Of a stretch of DNA of 64,000 nucleotides, positions 26,451 through 35,037 are shown piece by piece. The notes below the pieces were generated by a model, which was not told the DNA's origin, ran no database searches, and saw only the letters and a list, made by a program, of their open reading frames with translations. The position numbers were made by a program, and so were the translations under genes. How positions within the stretch are numbered: the stretch's first letter is position 1; every line of letters begins with the position of its first letter. Source of the stretch: Desulfofustis sp. PB-SRB1 (GTDB lineage: Bacteria > Desulfobacterota > Desulfobulbia > Desulfobulbales > Desulfocapsaceae); contig JAEQMT010000038.1 of assembly GCA_016722945.1 (NCBI GenBank), positions 744,001 to 808,000 on the forward strand, read 5' to 3'.

Positions 26451-27748
26451 GGCGCCGCCTCAAGGTTTTGTGCGGGCTGAGCGGCGGCACTATGCTCGGT
26501 GACACAGGCCTCGAACTCGTGGCGGAATTTCACCAGATAGCTGCGCACCGGCATGGTACAGGCGGCGGAGAGCACACACACGGTTTTCATTTCGATATTG
26601 TCGCACAACTCCAACAGCAGATCGATATCGGCATGGCTGCCTTCCCCCGCCAGCAATTTACGCACCAGTTTCTCCATCCAGCCGAGCCCCTCCCGGCAGG
26701 GGGTGCACTGGCCGCAGGACTCGTGGTGATAGAACTGAATAAGATTTTCCACGACCCTGACCATATCCACCGTCTCATCAAGCACCACGATGCCGCCGGA
26801 GCCGAACATGGTCTTATGGGCGGCCATGGACTCATAGTCCAGGGTGACTGTTGCCGCTTCCTCAGCGGTCAACACCGGGGTGGAACTGCCGCCGGGAATA
26901 ACCGCCTTCAATCCCCGCCCCCGCCAGACGCCGCCGGCTACCTCATCAATCACGCCAAGCAGCGGCAGTCCCAGCGGCAACTCATACATTCCGGGTCGCT
27001 CCACATGGCCGGAAATACCAAACAGGTGGGTGCCGGGACTTTTTTCGGTGCCGTAGGCCCGATACGCGGCCGCACCGTTGGCAAGGATATACGGCAGCGA
27101 GGCAATGGTCTGGACGTTGTTTATAATGGTGGGACACCCGTAGAGGCCGACCACCGCCGGAAACGGCGGCTTTGAGCGGGGCTGGCCTTTTTTGCCCTCG
27201 ATGGATTCCAGCAGGGCGGTTTCCTCGCCGCAGATGTACGCTCCCGCGCCCCGATGAATGGTGAGCTGCAGGCTGAAATCATGACCGGCCACCGACTCAC
27301 CGAGATAGCCGGCCGCATAGGCCTCTTCCACCGCGCTGCGCAATATCTCATACTGGCTGGTGTACTCGCCGCGGATGTAGATATAGGCATCGTGACAGCC
27401 GATGGCGTAACAGCAGATGATGATGCCCTCGATCAGCAGATGCGGGTCGCGAACAATGATGTAGCGATCCTTGAAGGTGGCCGGCTCCGACTCGTCGGCA
27501 TTTACCGTCAGGTAGACCGGTTTGCCGGTGTCCTTGGGCAGAAAACTCCACTTGATGCCGGCCGGAAAACCAGCCCCGCCGCGCCCCCGCAGGCCGCTGT
27601 TCTTGACCTCTTCGGTGACATCATCGGGCGTCATATCAAAGAGCGTATCAAGGGTTGCATAGGCCCCCTGTTCGCGGGCCACCGCCAGCAGATGGGCGTC
27701 TTCAACGTCGAACCTGGCGCTGAGTATGGAGACGGGGGATATTGTCAT
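26447..27748 (-). CDS. nuoF: NADH-quinone oxidoreductase subunit F (NADH/FMN binding)
   Basis: A 433-residue subunit that accepts hydride from NADH. It shows the nucleotide and FMN loops (GLRGRGGAGFPAGIKWSFLP, GAGAYICGEETALLESIEGK) and the N3 4Fe-4S motif ESCGQCTPCREG with a later Cys in VLSAACTMP. Four-base overlaps with nuoE and nuoG suggest coupled translation. Confidence 0.95.
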   Translation of the reverse strand: MTISPVSILSARFDVEDAHLLAVAREQGAYATLDTLFDMTPDDVTEEVKNSGLRGRGGAGFPAGIKWSFLPKDTGKPVYLTVNADESEPATFKDRYIIVRDPHLLIEGIIICCYAIGCHDAYIYIRGEYTSQYEILRSAVEEAYAAGYLGESVAGHDFSLQLTIHRGAGAYICGEETALLESIEGKKGQPRSKPPFPAVVGLYGCPTIINNVQTIASLPYILANGAAAYRAYGTEKSPGTHLFGISGHVERPGMYELPLGLPLLGVIDEVAGGVWRGRGLKAVIPGGSSTPVLTAEEAATVTLDYESMAAHKTMFGSGGIVVLDETVDMVRVVENLIQFYHHESCGQCTPCREGLGWMEKLVRKLLAGEGSHADIDLLLELCDNIEMKTVCVLSAACTMPVRSYLVKFRHEFEACVTEHSAAAQPAQNLEAAP

Positions 27749-28263
27749 ATAGCCTCACTGCGTAAATCTTCAATCAGGGCGCCCAGTTTTTCCTCGTCCA
27801 TGTCCTCGTAAAACACCCCGTCAACCTGCACCACCGGGGCGGACCCGCAGTGGCCCAGACACTCCACCTCCTCCAGGCTGAACCTGCCGTCTTCGGTCAC
27901 CGCGCCGGGAACCAGATCGAGGTTCGCGGCCAGCCAGTCCACCAGGAGCTGTTTTTCCCGCAGATAGCACGACAGGGTGCGGCAGATGCAGATATGGTGT
28001 TTGCCCGGCGGCCGCAGGTGGTACATGGTGTAAAAGGTGGCCAGCTCGAAGACCTGGGCATGATAGGCGCCGGTTCGCTCGGCCACGTACTCCATGGCCT
28101 CGCGGCTGATCCACCCCTGCTGCTCCTGAACCAGCCACAAGGCCGGCATGATGAGCGAATCGCGCTCCGGATAGCGCGGCTCCAGGCGGGTAAACTCGGC
28201 CTCACGGGTCTCATCAAAGGCAAAGGGTCGCCCGGCGTCGAGAAGCTGCGAACGATCGCTCAT
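27745..28263 (-). CDS. nuoE: NADH-quinone oxidoreductase subunit E
   Basis: A 172-residue thioredoxin-like subunit holding 2Fe-2S cluster N1a. The four ligands lie in CICRTLSC (the first Cys of that stretch plus the next one five residues on) and ECLGHCGSAPVVQVDG. The N-terminal helical part includes LIMPALWLVQEQQGWISREA. Confidence 0.94.
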   Translation of the reverse strand: MSDRSQLLDAGRPFAFDETREAEFTRLEPRYPERDSLIMPALWLVQEQQGWISREAMEYVAERTGAYHAQVFELATFYTMYHLRPPGKHHICICRTLSCYLREKQLLVDWLAANLDLVPGAVTEDGRFSLEEVECLGHCGSAPVVQVDGVFYEDMDEEKLGALIEDLRSEAI

Positions 28264-29975
28264 CGGTCGAGCTCTCCGCCGATAATATTGATGCTGCCCA
28301 GGTTAATGATCGCATCGGCGATCATCTCGCCTTCCACCATTTCATGAAATCCGCCCATGGCATAAAAGCAGGGAGGACGCACCTTGAGCTTATAAGGGGT
28401 GCCGGAACCGTCTGAGACAAAGTAGAAACCCAGTTCGCCGTTGGCCGCCTCGAAACTATCGTACCAGGCGCCCTCGGGTACCCTGACCCCCTCGAAGATG
28501 AGCTTGAAGTGGTTGGCGGCGCCCTCGATGGAGTTGTAGACTTTGCTTTTTTCAGGCAGCACGTAGCGATGATCGGCGGCAAACAACTCTCCCTCTGGAA
28601 TCATCTTCACTGCCTGGCGGATAATGCGCATGGACTCGAAAATCTCTTCAAAGCGCACCATCATGCGGTCATACACATCACCGGTGGTGCCCACCGGTAC
28701 GTTGAAATCAAAACTCTCGTAGAAGTAGTGGGGGCTGTCCTTGCGCAGATCAAAACCGACCCCCGAGGCCCTCAGGTTGGGGCCGGTGAATCCATAGGAG
28801 AGGGCGGTTTCGGGACTGAGTACACAGACATTCTGGGTGCGGTCGTGAACAATGCGGTTACGCGCCACCAGCTTAAGCGAATCGTTGACGCCTTTTTCGA
28901 TATCGACGAGCTGACGGGCCAGATCATCCTGCCAGCCCTCGTAAAAATCGTGGGCCATACCGCCGATCCGGGTAAAGGAGCTGGTGAGCCGGGCCCCGGT
29001 CAGCCTGCTGATCAGATCATAGGATGCCTCTTTTTCATTATAGAGGTACCAGTAGTTGGTAAGCCCACCCATATCCACCAGATTTGCGGCGAGACAGACG
29101 AGATGATCCTGAATACGGAAAAATTCCGACAGAATCACCCGCATGAACACGGCCCGCTCGGTGATGGCGAGCCCCAGCCAGGACTCGATCGCCTTGACGT
29201 AGGCGATATTGTTCATCAGCGCCGAGCAGTAGTTGAGGCGGTCGGTGAGCGGCACGATCTGGTTGTAGGTGCGGTGCTCGGCGGTTTTTTCAAAGCCGCG
29301 ATGGAGATAACCGATCTCGTTGACGTTGGCCATGATGGTCTCACCGTCAAGCGCTGCGAAAATGCGGATGGCGCCGTGGGTGGCCGGGTGCGACGGGCCG
29401 ATATTGAGAAACATGATCTCGGTGTTGATATCGCTCATGGTGGAGTCATCCACCCCGTTGACTTTGAGCCGCGCCCTGATTTCCGGCTCCAGACTGTCGG
29501 GCTCGGTGCAGACCTGGCCGGCATGGATATCGTAATCCTTGCGCAGCGGGTGTCCCTTGAACTGGTGGTGGTTGAGAATCCGGCGCAGATCGGGATGGCC
29601 GGTAAAGGTGATGCCGTACTGGTCAAACACCTCACGCTCGGCCCACAGGGCCGAGCCCCAGAGATCGGCAACCGACGGCAGCCCGGTGTCGGGATCGGCC
29701 ACCGGTACCCGTACCTGTACCAGGTAGTTTTTTTTCCAATTGCGCAGGGTGTAGACCACCACAAACCGAGCGGCGGCCCGCTTCGGGTAGGTAAGATAAT
29801 CAACGGCGGTGATATCGAGCAGCAACGAAAAATCCAGATCAGGATAGGTCTTGAGCCTTTTCAACACCTCGTACAAAGCGGCACCGTCCACTGTCAGCAG
29901 ACGGGTATCCAATACCGTTTCACGGGTGATATCGGCAAAAACCGATGCCAGAATAGTATCCAGCGGCGTCGTCAT
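28260..29975 (-). CDS. nuoCD: Fused NADH-quinone oxidoreductase subunit C/D
   Basis: A single 571-residue chain. Residues about 1-165 are the NuoC (30 kDa) domain (REVFDQYGITFTGHPDLRRI, GHPLRKDYD). The remainder is NuoD (49 kDa), with NIGPSHPATHGAIRIFAALD, the quinone-site histidines, CSALMNNIAYVKAIESWLGL and the C-terminal LGSINIIGGELDR. The fusion resembles the enterobacterial arrangement. It overlaps nuoB and nuoE by 4 bases at each end. Confidence 0.95.
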   Translation of the reverse strand: MTTPLDTILASVFADITRETVLDTRLLTVDGAALYEVLKRLKTYPDLDFSLLLDITAVDYLTYPKRAAARFVVVYTLRNWKKNYLVQVRVPVADPDTGLPSVADLWGSALWAEREVFDQYGITFTGHPDLRRILNHHQFKGHPLRKDYDIHAGQVCTEPDSLEPEIRARLKVNGVDDSTMSDINTEIMFLNIGPSHPATHGAIRIFAALDGETIMANVNEIGYLHRGFEKTAEHRTYNQIVPLTDRLNYCSALMNNIAYVKAIESWLGLAITERAVFMRVILSEFFRIQDHLVCLAANLVDMGGLTNYWYLYNEKEASYDLISRLTGARLTSSFTRIGGMAHDFYEGWQDDLARQLVDIEKGVNDSLKLVARNRIVHDRTQNVCVLSPETALSYGFTGPNLRASGVGFDLRKDSPHYFYESFDFNVPVGTTGDVYDRMMVRFEEIFESMRIIRQAVKMIPEGELFAADHRYVLPEKSKVYNSIEGAANHFKLIFEGVRVPEGAWYDSFEAANGELGFYFVSDGSGTPYKLKVRPPCFYAMGGFHEMVEGEMIADAIINLGSINIIGGELDR

Positions 29976-30490
29976 GGTGTATCCAGAATCCCCTTGAAAT
30001 CCTGGTGCCGCTCCCGCAGCACGGAGTCGGAACGCACCTGCTCCTGTATGTTCATCAGGGCATCCAGCACCGCTTCGGGACGCGGCGGACAGCCGGAAAT
30101 GTAGCAGTCTACCGGAATGATCGAATCGATCCCCTGCACGGTGCAGTAGTTGTCATACATACCGCCGGAGCCGGCGCAGGCGCCCATTGACACCACCCAT
30201 TTGGGCTGCGGCATCTGTTCGTAGATGCGCTTGAGGATCGGCGCCTGTTTGTAACTGATGGTGCCGCACACCAGCAGCAGATCAGCCTGGCGGGGAGAAA
30301 AACGAACCACCTCGGCACCGAACCGGGAAATATCGTGCTGACTGGCGGCGGCGCTCATGAACTCGATGGCACAGCAGGCCGTACCGAAGACCATGGGCCA
30401 CAGCGAATACTGCCGCCCCCAGTTGATCAGCGTGTCGAGCTTGGTGGTGAGAACCGAATCACCCAGCCCCGCTTCCAATCCTAGCGCCAA
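29972..30490 (-). CDS. nuoB: NADH-quinone oxidoreductase subunit B
   Basis: A 172-residue subunit carrying the terminal cluster N2, which reduces quinone. The four ligands are in the tandem CC of GTACCAIEFM, in MGACAGSGGMYDNY and in YISGCPPRPEAVLDAL. It overlaps nuoA by 10 bases on the minus strand. Confidence 0.95.
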   Translation of the reverse strand: MALGLEAGLGDSVLTTKLDTLINWGRQYSLWPMVFGTACCAIEFMSAAASQHDISRFGAEVVRFSPRQADLLLVCGTISYKQAPILKRIYEQMPQPKWVVSMGACAGSGGMYDNYCTVQGIDSIIPVDCYISGCPPRPEAVLDALMNIQEQVRSDSVLRERHQDFKGILDTP

Positions 30491-30840
30491 TTGAGCACCC
30501 CCTTGCTCAGAACGTAGATGAGCCCGGTAAACAGCAGCAGGATAAAGACGCTCATCTCGATGAAACCGGACAATCCCAGCTCCCGAAGGCTTACCGCCCA
30601 GGGAAGCATGAAAACCGTCTCGATATCGAAAATCAGAAATAAAATGGCAAGCAGATAGAACTTGACGCTGAACTTCTGGTCGGCGCGGCCGACCATGGGC
30701 TTGATACCGCTCTCATACGGTTCGTTTTTGGCGGCGCTCTGGGCGCGCGGCCCGAGAAAGGCGGTGGCAAGCATGATCAGCGGCAACAGTACCACCAGTC
30801 CAAAGAAAAGGACTCCTGAAAGCACCAACTCCGCTGACAT
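30481..30840 (-). CDS. nuoA: NADH-quinone oxidoreductase subunit A
   Basis: A 119-residue, three-span subunit with the conserved loop KNEPYESGIKPMVGRADQKF and then FYLLAILFLIFDIETVFMLP. It is the first gene of the operon. The ATG at 30840 has a strong GGGGGGTGATC site directly ahead. No clear sigma-70 promoter could be read in the 250 bases upstream. Confidence 0.94.
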   Translation of the reverse strand: MSAELVLSGVLFFGLVVLLPLIMLATAFLGPRAQSAAKNEPYESGIKPMVGRADQKFSVKFYLLAILFLIFDIETVFMLPWAVSLRELGLSGFIEMSVFILLLFTGLIYVLSKGVLNWR

Positions 30841-31094
30841 GATCACCCCCCGGCAAGAGACGTTATCGTCCGCATGAAATACAAACTAAACGCCCCCACC
30901 GTTTACCAAGCTCTCATGGCCGCTGTCAAGGGAAAGGAAAAAGATTTTCCGTTGGCCGGTTATGCCATGCTTCTTCAGAGACAAGCTGATTATCGGTCTC
31001 AGAAACTATTCTACCGCGGTGGCCTGGATGCGGGAGACCGGTCTCCGTTCTCAAACCCTACTGCACCGCCCCCGAAAAATTATTAGGCGCCCAT

Positions 31095-31227
31095 GATGAA
31101 TTCGTAATAACCTCAAAACTGCTTGCTGCCGCCATTCCCGCGAAAGCGGGAATCCAGTGATTTCATATAATTATGAATGTCACGTCAATTCCGGTATGAC
31201 GGGAATATGGGTTTTTATGACACCATC
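31095..31227. repeat. 133-bp MITE-like repeat, family 1, short-core variant
   Basis: The ends GATGAATTCGTAATAACC and GGTTTTTATGACACCATC match the terminal inverted repeat of the 160-bp elements. The core is reduced to CCATTCCCGCGAAAGCGGG followed by AATCCAGTGATTTC, replacing the CTCGATAACAACACTC-type insert. Its right end is fused to the broken parE gene, so it probably truncated that gene. Confidence 0.65.
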
Positions 31228-31401
31228 TTTACTGTTGCTGCAATCTTGACCCAGCAGAGGTTTTTGGGCAAGGGCGCTGAAGGTTTCGTCTATCATCGAA
31301 AGATATGTACGCCTTTGTGCGGGTCCCCACTGTTTTTAAGTATAGCGGCCGATTGACAGCAAGTCGGCAACCGCCTTGTGGGTCAGGGAGAATGACGGCA
31401 T
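31228..31401 (-). pseudogene. ParE-type toxin remnant
   Basis: Immediately after the ParD-like stop (TAATG overlap) the minus strand reads MPSFSLTHKAVADLLSIGRY T, then an in-frame TAA, then KQWGPAQRRTYLSMIDETFS and ALAQKPLLGQDC. This is the N-terminal two thirds of a ParE/RelE-fold toxin (IGRYTxxQWG motif) with a nonsense codon in place of the residue before KQWG. The C-terminal catalytic end is replaced by the repeat at 31095-31227. No active toxin is possible. Confidence 0.75.
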
Positions 31402-31643
31402 TACACCATGCTTTCCTTGTCCAGTGTATCAAGGATGGCCTTCAGGCAATAGTCTGCTTTACCGCTTTCTTCTCCCTCAACAAGTGCTTGGCGCAAGAGA
31501 GCCTTTTTGATTTCCCGCTCTTCTAAAAGTTGCAGGCCTGCCCGGATAGCTTCGCTAGTCGTACCAAAATGGCCGCGGGAAACCTGATCGGCAATAAATT
31601 TTTCATAGTGAGCGCCAAGCGTTACGCTTGTGTTTTTATGCAT
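31401..31643 (-). CDS. ParD-like antitoxin (orphaned)
   Basis: An 80-residue ribbon-helix-helix protein: NTSVTLGAHYEKFIADQVSR, GHFGTTSEAIRAGLQLLEER and a C-terminal toxin-binding tail. This is the ParD family pattern. Its partner toxin gene downstream is broken, so the antitoxin is an orphan that may persist as a harmless DNA-binding protein. The ATG at 31643 follows GGTGAAACC. Confidence 0.8.
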   Translation of the reverse strand: MHKNTSVTLGAHYEKFIADQVSRGHFGTTSEAIRAGLQLLEEREIKKALLRQALVEGEESGKADYCLKAILDTLDKESMV

Positions 31644-31938
31644 GGTTTCACCTCTTGATGTACCAACAAGTAATATTCAATAATATATCATCTGCTAGAG
31701 GGGGTGGCAAGGAGCAAGGGGGGGATTTCTAGACAACCTAACGCGGGCTAAGTGGTCGAAACTCACCGTCTTTCGCAAATAGCCATGGTGTTGCCATACA
31801 GGCCGCCAAGACTCGCCGCCCGGTGGCCGGTTTACCCTTCGAAGCGGGTTTTGTAACCCCATAATGTAGGGCCGTGGACGGCCGCACCCAAAATCTGACT
31901 AAACGGTGGCAGGCCCGCGTACGTGCCCGCGTTCAAAT

Positions 31939-32320
31939 TTATTGATACATTTTGAGTGTCGAGTGGTGGGCGATAGTATCAAAATCCCGATCGTTGTGAA
32001 GCAGTCGGCACTCGTGCTCAATGGCGACCGCACTGATCAGGCAATCAACCGGCGTACGAATCGTGACACCGTGCTTACGAAGCGTTCGGTAGAGCTGAGC
32101 CGCACGGGTAAAGGTTGTGCGCGGCATCGGCAGGTAGATCAGCCCGGCAAGATAGTACGCTGTTTTACCATACTCCGCGTCTTAGCGGATGCCCTGAAGC
32201 ACCTCCGTGAGGATGATCCACACAGGCAGATATCCTCCTCACGTTCGATCAACTCCTGAAACCTTTTTACGTGCCACCCGCTTCGCCCGGCAAAAAAAGT
32301 CAATCCAGACGCTGAAGACA
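31939..32320 (-). pseudogene. VapC-type PIN-domain toxin remnant
   Basis: Across three frames the minus strand gives SVWIDFF, then AGRSGWHVKRFQELIEREED with ICLCG, then IILTEVLQGIR, then an in-frame TAA. After it come DAEYGKTAYYLAGLIYLP and RTTFTRAAQLYRTLRKHGVT, IRTPVDCLISAVAIEHECRL, LHNDRDFDTIAHHS. Together these make a nearly whole PIN-domain ribonuclease with its acidic residues. It is broken by an extra T in a T7 run (about 32303), a one-base loss near 32225 and a stop near 32180. The upstream vapB is absent; the 160-bp repeat begins about 30 bases before the toxin's N-terminus. Confidence 0.75.
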
Positions 32321-32351
32321 GCCGAAAGGAGATTGCAATGCTATTTTGTTT

Positions 32352-32511
32352 GATTGAATCGTAAAAACCTCTATCACCGCCATGGTGGAGCTGACCCGAA
32401 ATCCATAATCACTTGAAATTACTGGATTCCCGCTGCAGCCTGCCCTTGAGTGTTGTTATCGAGGGCGGGAATGACGATATCAAGCAATTTTGGGGTTTTT
32501 ACCAGTGCATC
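32352..32511 (+). repeat. 160-bp MITE-like repeat, family 1, copy B
   Basis: Exactly the same length as copies A and C. It has ends GATTGAATCGTAAAAACC and GGTTTTTACCAGTGCATC and the same core (TACTGGATTCCCGCTGCAGC, CGAGGGCGGGAATGACG). Its right end stops three bases before the stop codon of ltaE. Clear target duplications are not visible around this copy. Confidence 0.8.
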
Positions 32512-32514
32512 AAT

Positions 32515-33543
32515 TCAAGACCCGGATAGATGGATAAAAAAGTGGTGCATGGCCTCGACGGTGCGCTCCACTGCCGACCGGTCGATATCAAGGTGGGTGA
32601 CGAGCCTGATGCGGGTGCCGGAGGGGATGAGTATGGATTGCTCGGCAAGAAAGGATGATAGGCCGGCTTCCGCCTTATCAGGCACCGTAATGAATACCAT
32701 ATTTGTCTGGGCTTCGTCATAGTCGACCTGGACGGATTCAATTAAGCGCAGCCCGTCGGCCAGCCGGGCGGCGTTGTCATGATCTTCCTGGAGTCGTTCG
32801 ACGTGATGAGTCAGGGCATGGATACCGGCGGCGGCGATGATGCCCGCCTGACGCATGCCGCCCCCCACCATCTTGCGCCAGCGCCGGGCCGTCTCGATGG
32901 TTGGTTTGTCACCACACAGCAGTGATCCCACCGGCGCCCCCAGCCCCTTGGAAAGGCAGCACGATACCGTGTCAAAGGCGGTGCACAACCGGCTTACATC
33001 GACGCCGTGTTTGATTGCCGCATTGAAGATACGGGCCCCGTCCAGGTGCAGCCGAAGGTTGTGGCGGGCGCCAAAGGCGGCCAGTTGATCAATATAGTCA
33101 AGAGGTAGAGCGAGCCCGTAGTGGGTATTTTCCAGGCAGAGCAGCCGGGTTCTGGCAAAATGAAAATCATCCTGCTTGATGGTTGCCGCCACCTTGTCCA
33201 GATCAAGGGTGCCGTCGGGTTCAAAGTCCAGGGGCTGGGGCTGAATGGAGCCCAGTACGGCGCCGCCGCCGGCCTCGTACTTATAGGTGTGGGCATGCTG
33301 GCCGGCGATGTATTCATCGCCCCGCTCACAATGGCTGAGCAGGGCCAGCAGGTTAGCCTGGGTGCCGCTGGGGGTGAACAGCGCCGCCTCTTTGCCCAGC
33401 AGCCGGGCGCCCAGTTCCTGAAGTTCATTGACGGTGGGGTCATCGCCATAGACGTCGTCGCCCACCACGGCGGAAGCCATAGCCTCACGCATGGCCGGGG
33501 TCGGTTTGGTCACCGTGTCGCTGCGCAGATCAATAGTGTGCAT
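32515..33543 (-). CDS. ltaE: Low-specificity L-threonine aldolase
   Basis: A 342-residue PLP enzyme of the threonine aldolase family. It starts [20 protein letters not shown] and has [52 protein letters not shown] (PLP-binding Asp) and [14 protein letters not shown] (Schiff-base lysine). It cleaves L-threonine or L-allo-threonine to glycine and acetaldehyde. The CDF gene upstream ends 3 bases before it on the same strand. Confidence 0.92.
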   Translation of the reverse strand: MHTIDLRSDTVTKPTPAMREAMASAVVGDDVYGDDPTVNELQELGARLLGKEAALFTPSGTQANLLALLSHCERGDEYIAGQHAHTYKYEAGGGAVLGSIQPQPLDFEPDGTLDLDKVAATIKQDDFHFARTRLLCLENTHYGLALPLDYIDQLAAFGARHNLRLHLDGARIFNAAIKHGVDVSRLCTAFDTVSCCLSKGLGAPVGSLLCGDKPTIETARRWRKMVGGGMRQAGIIAAAGIHALTHHVERLQEDHDNAARLADGLRLIESVQVDYDEAQTNMVFITVPDKAEAGLSSFLAEQSILIPSGTRIRLVTHLDIDRSAVERTVEAMHHFFIHLSGS

Positions 33544-33545
33544 CT

Positions 33546-34418
33546 CTACTCCTTCACATCCATATGAATGGTTGCCTCAATCCCCAGCTCATCACGCAGG
33601 GCCGATTCGATCCTTGCCGTCGATTCATGGGCCTGCCGTAGCGGCATATCACCATCGAAATTAATGTGAAAGGTCAATTCACGATGATCGCCGTAGTGAT
33701 GACAGTGAAAATGGTGCGGGGTCAAATCAGCCTGCTGGGCCAGAACGATTCGTCTGACCTCGGCCAGCAGCTCAGGGTCGGGTGATTCGCCAAGCAGCCG
33801 GTTAATCCCGTCGCGCAGGATCTCATAGGCGGCGTAAAAGATAAGCACCGCCACCGCCACCCCCATTGCCCCGTCAACCCACCAGAACAGCGGGCTGATA
33901 AAAATGCCCCCCAGAATCACCAGTGAAGAGAGGGCGTCGGTGCGGTGATGCCAGCCGTCCGCCTTAAGCAGGGAACTGGAGGTGCGCCGCGCCGCCCAGA
34001 AGGCGAATTGGGCCATGAGTTCCTTGACGATTATGGAAACAACCGTGACAGCAACGGCAAGCATTCCGTAATCAACGCCGATCCGGCTGCGCAAGTGGCC
34101 GATTGCCTCGATGAAAAACTCCAGACCGATCATCGCCAGGATAACCCCGACAATCACCGCGCAGATCAACTCTATCCGGCCGTGGCCGAATGGGTGGTCC
34201 TCATCGGCTGGTTTTTTGCTGAGCCAGGCACTGAACAGAACGATGGCGGAGCTGAACGAATCGGTCAAGGTGTGCCAGGCATCAGCGGTCAGGGCCACCG
34301 AACCGGTAAGCAAACCCACCCAGAGTTTGGCACCAAACAAGAGGGTGTTGCCGAAAATAGAGACCCAGCCCACCAGATGCGGCAGACGATGGGGCGACAG
34401 ACGAGACGGCATCTTCAT
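33546..34418 (-). CDS. Cation diffusion facilitator (CDF) metal transporter
   Basis: A six-span metal/proton antiporter of about 290 residues. Metal-site motifs are [14 protein letters not shown] (span 2) and [18 protein letters not shown] (span 5, HxxxD). HPFGHGRIE is the cytoplasmic His loop, and a C-terminal domain of about 85 residues contains [20 protein letters not shown]. It exports Zn(II), Fe(II), Mn(II) or similar. ATG at 34418 is preferred over 34469, which would overlap the small gene upstream. Confidence 0.88.
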   Translation of the reverse strand: MKMPSRLSPHRLPHLVGWVSIFGNTLLFGAKLWVGLLTGSVALTADAWHTLTDSFSSAIVLFSAWLSKKPADEDHPFGHGRIELICAVIVGVILAMIGLEFFIEAIGHLRSRIGVDYGMLAVAVTVVSIIVKELMAQFAFWAARRTSSSLLKADGWHHRTDALSSLVILGGIFISPLFWWVDGAMGVAVAVLIFYAAYEILRDGINRLLGESPDPELLAEVRRIVLAQQADLTPHHFHCHHYGDHRELTFHINFDGDMPLRQAHESTARIESALRDELGIEATIHMDVKE

Positions 34419-34426
34419 TGGCGGCC

Positions 34427-34585
34427 TTAACTGATCATCTGGAGCAGTCCGCACAGGGCAAAACCGCAAGCCATGAACAACAGGCCCGGAACCACCAGCC
34501 CGGCGCCGGCCCGGATCCCCACCAGGATGAGAACAAAGGATACAATTACTTTGACAAAGGGAGCGGTTGAAGCAAGAGAAGACAT
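34427..34585 (-). CDS. Small hydrophobic protein
   Basis: About 52 residues with two membrane-spanning stretches (VKVIVSFVLILVGIRAGAGL and VVPGLLFMACGFALCGLLQM). I do not recognise a family. It sits 9 bp upstream of the CDF gene on the same strand. The start could also be a GTG at 34642 overlapping the lipoprotein stop. Confidence 0.45.
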   Translation of the reverse strand: MSSLASTAPFVKVIVSFVLILVGIRAGAGLVVPGLLFMACGFALCGLLQMIS

Positions 34586-34626
34586 CGATGCGGCACTGGT
34601 TTGAAGAGGTTTAATCGGGACAACCG

Positions 34627-34866
34627 TCAATAGCTGCTCCACACCGTATATCCCTGCGCCTTGAAGTCCTCGATGCAGTCACGATACCGTTCATACGATA
34701 CGGCAGTACGCAATTTACCTACCTCGCAGGTTCTGGTCTCACCGGTGTTGTAATCGATGAGCATGGTGTGAGAATGCTCCTCCTGGAATGAGGCGCAGCC
34801 GGTCACTGCCGAAGCAACCAGCAGGGCAGCCAGATAACGCATACCGTTGTTCCATCTCATGGTCAT
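34627..34866 (-). CDS. Small lipoprotein
   Basis: A 79-residue protein with a lipoprotein signal: charged MTMRWNNGMR, hydrophobic YLAALLVASA and lipobox VTGC. The mature part is about 55 residues (SFQEEHSHTMLIDYNTGETR then TCEVGKLRTAVSYERYRDCI) with two cysteines that could form a disulfide. Function unknown. Confidence 0.7.
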   Translation of the reverse strand: MTMRWNNGMRYLAALLVASAVTGCASFQEEHSHTMLIDYNTGETRTCEVGKLRTAVSYERYRDCIEDFKAQGYTVWSSY

Positions 34867-35037
34867 TGTGTCCCTGAAACGCTCTGTTACACATCGGAAG
34901 AGACCAAGCCGCCACCGCCGTCAAGCGTGTATCACAGGAGCCCGATCCGCGCCCGATCAATACCCATCAGACTCCGGCAAACAGGCTCTATTGCACCAAG
35001 GTCGGCCATGGTTAGTGTGGATATACATAAAAACGAG

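Noticed and set aside
28509-30104. 531-residue plus-strand open frame
   Set aside because: It is the antisense of nuoCD, whose motifs are unmistakable; the frame is open only because of the gene's GC-rich third positions.
30874-31086. 70-residue plus-strand frame divergent from nuoA
   Set aside because: No ribosome site, no recognisable domain, and its end runs to the edge of a repeat; probably chance.
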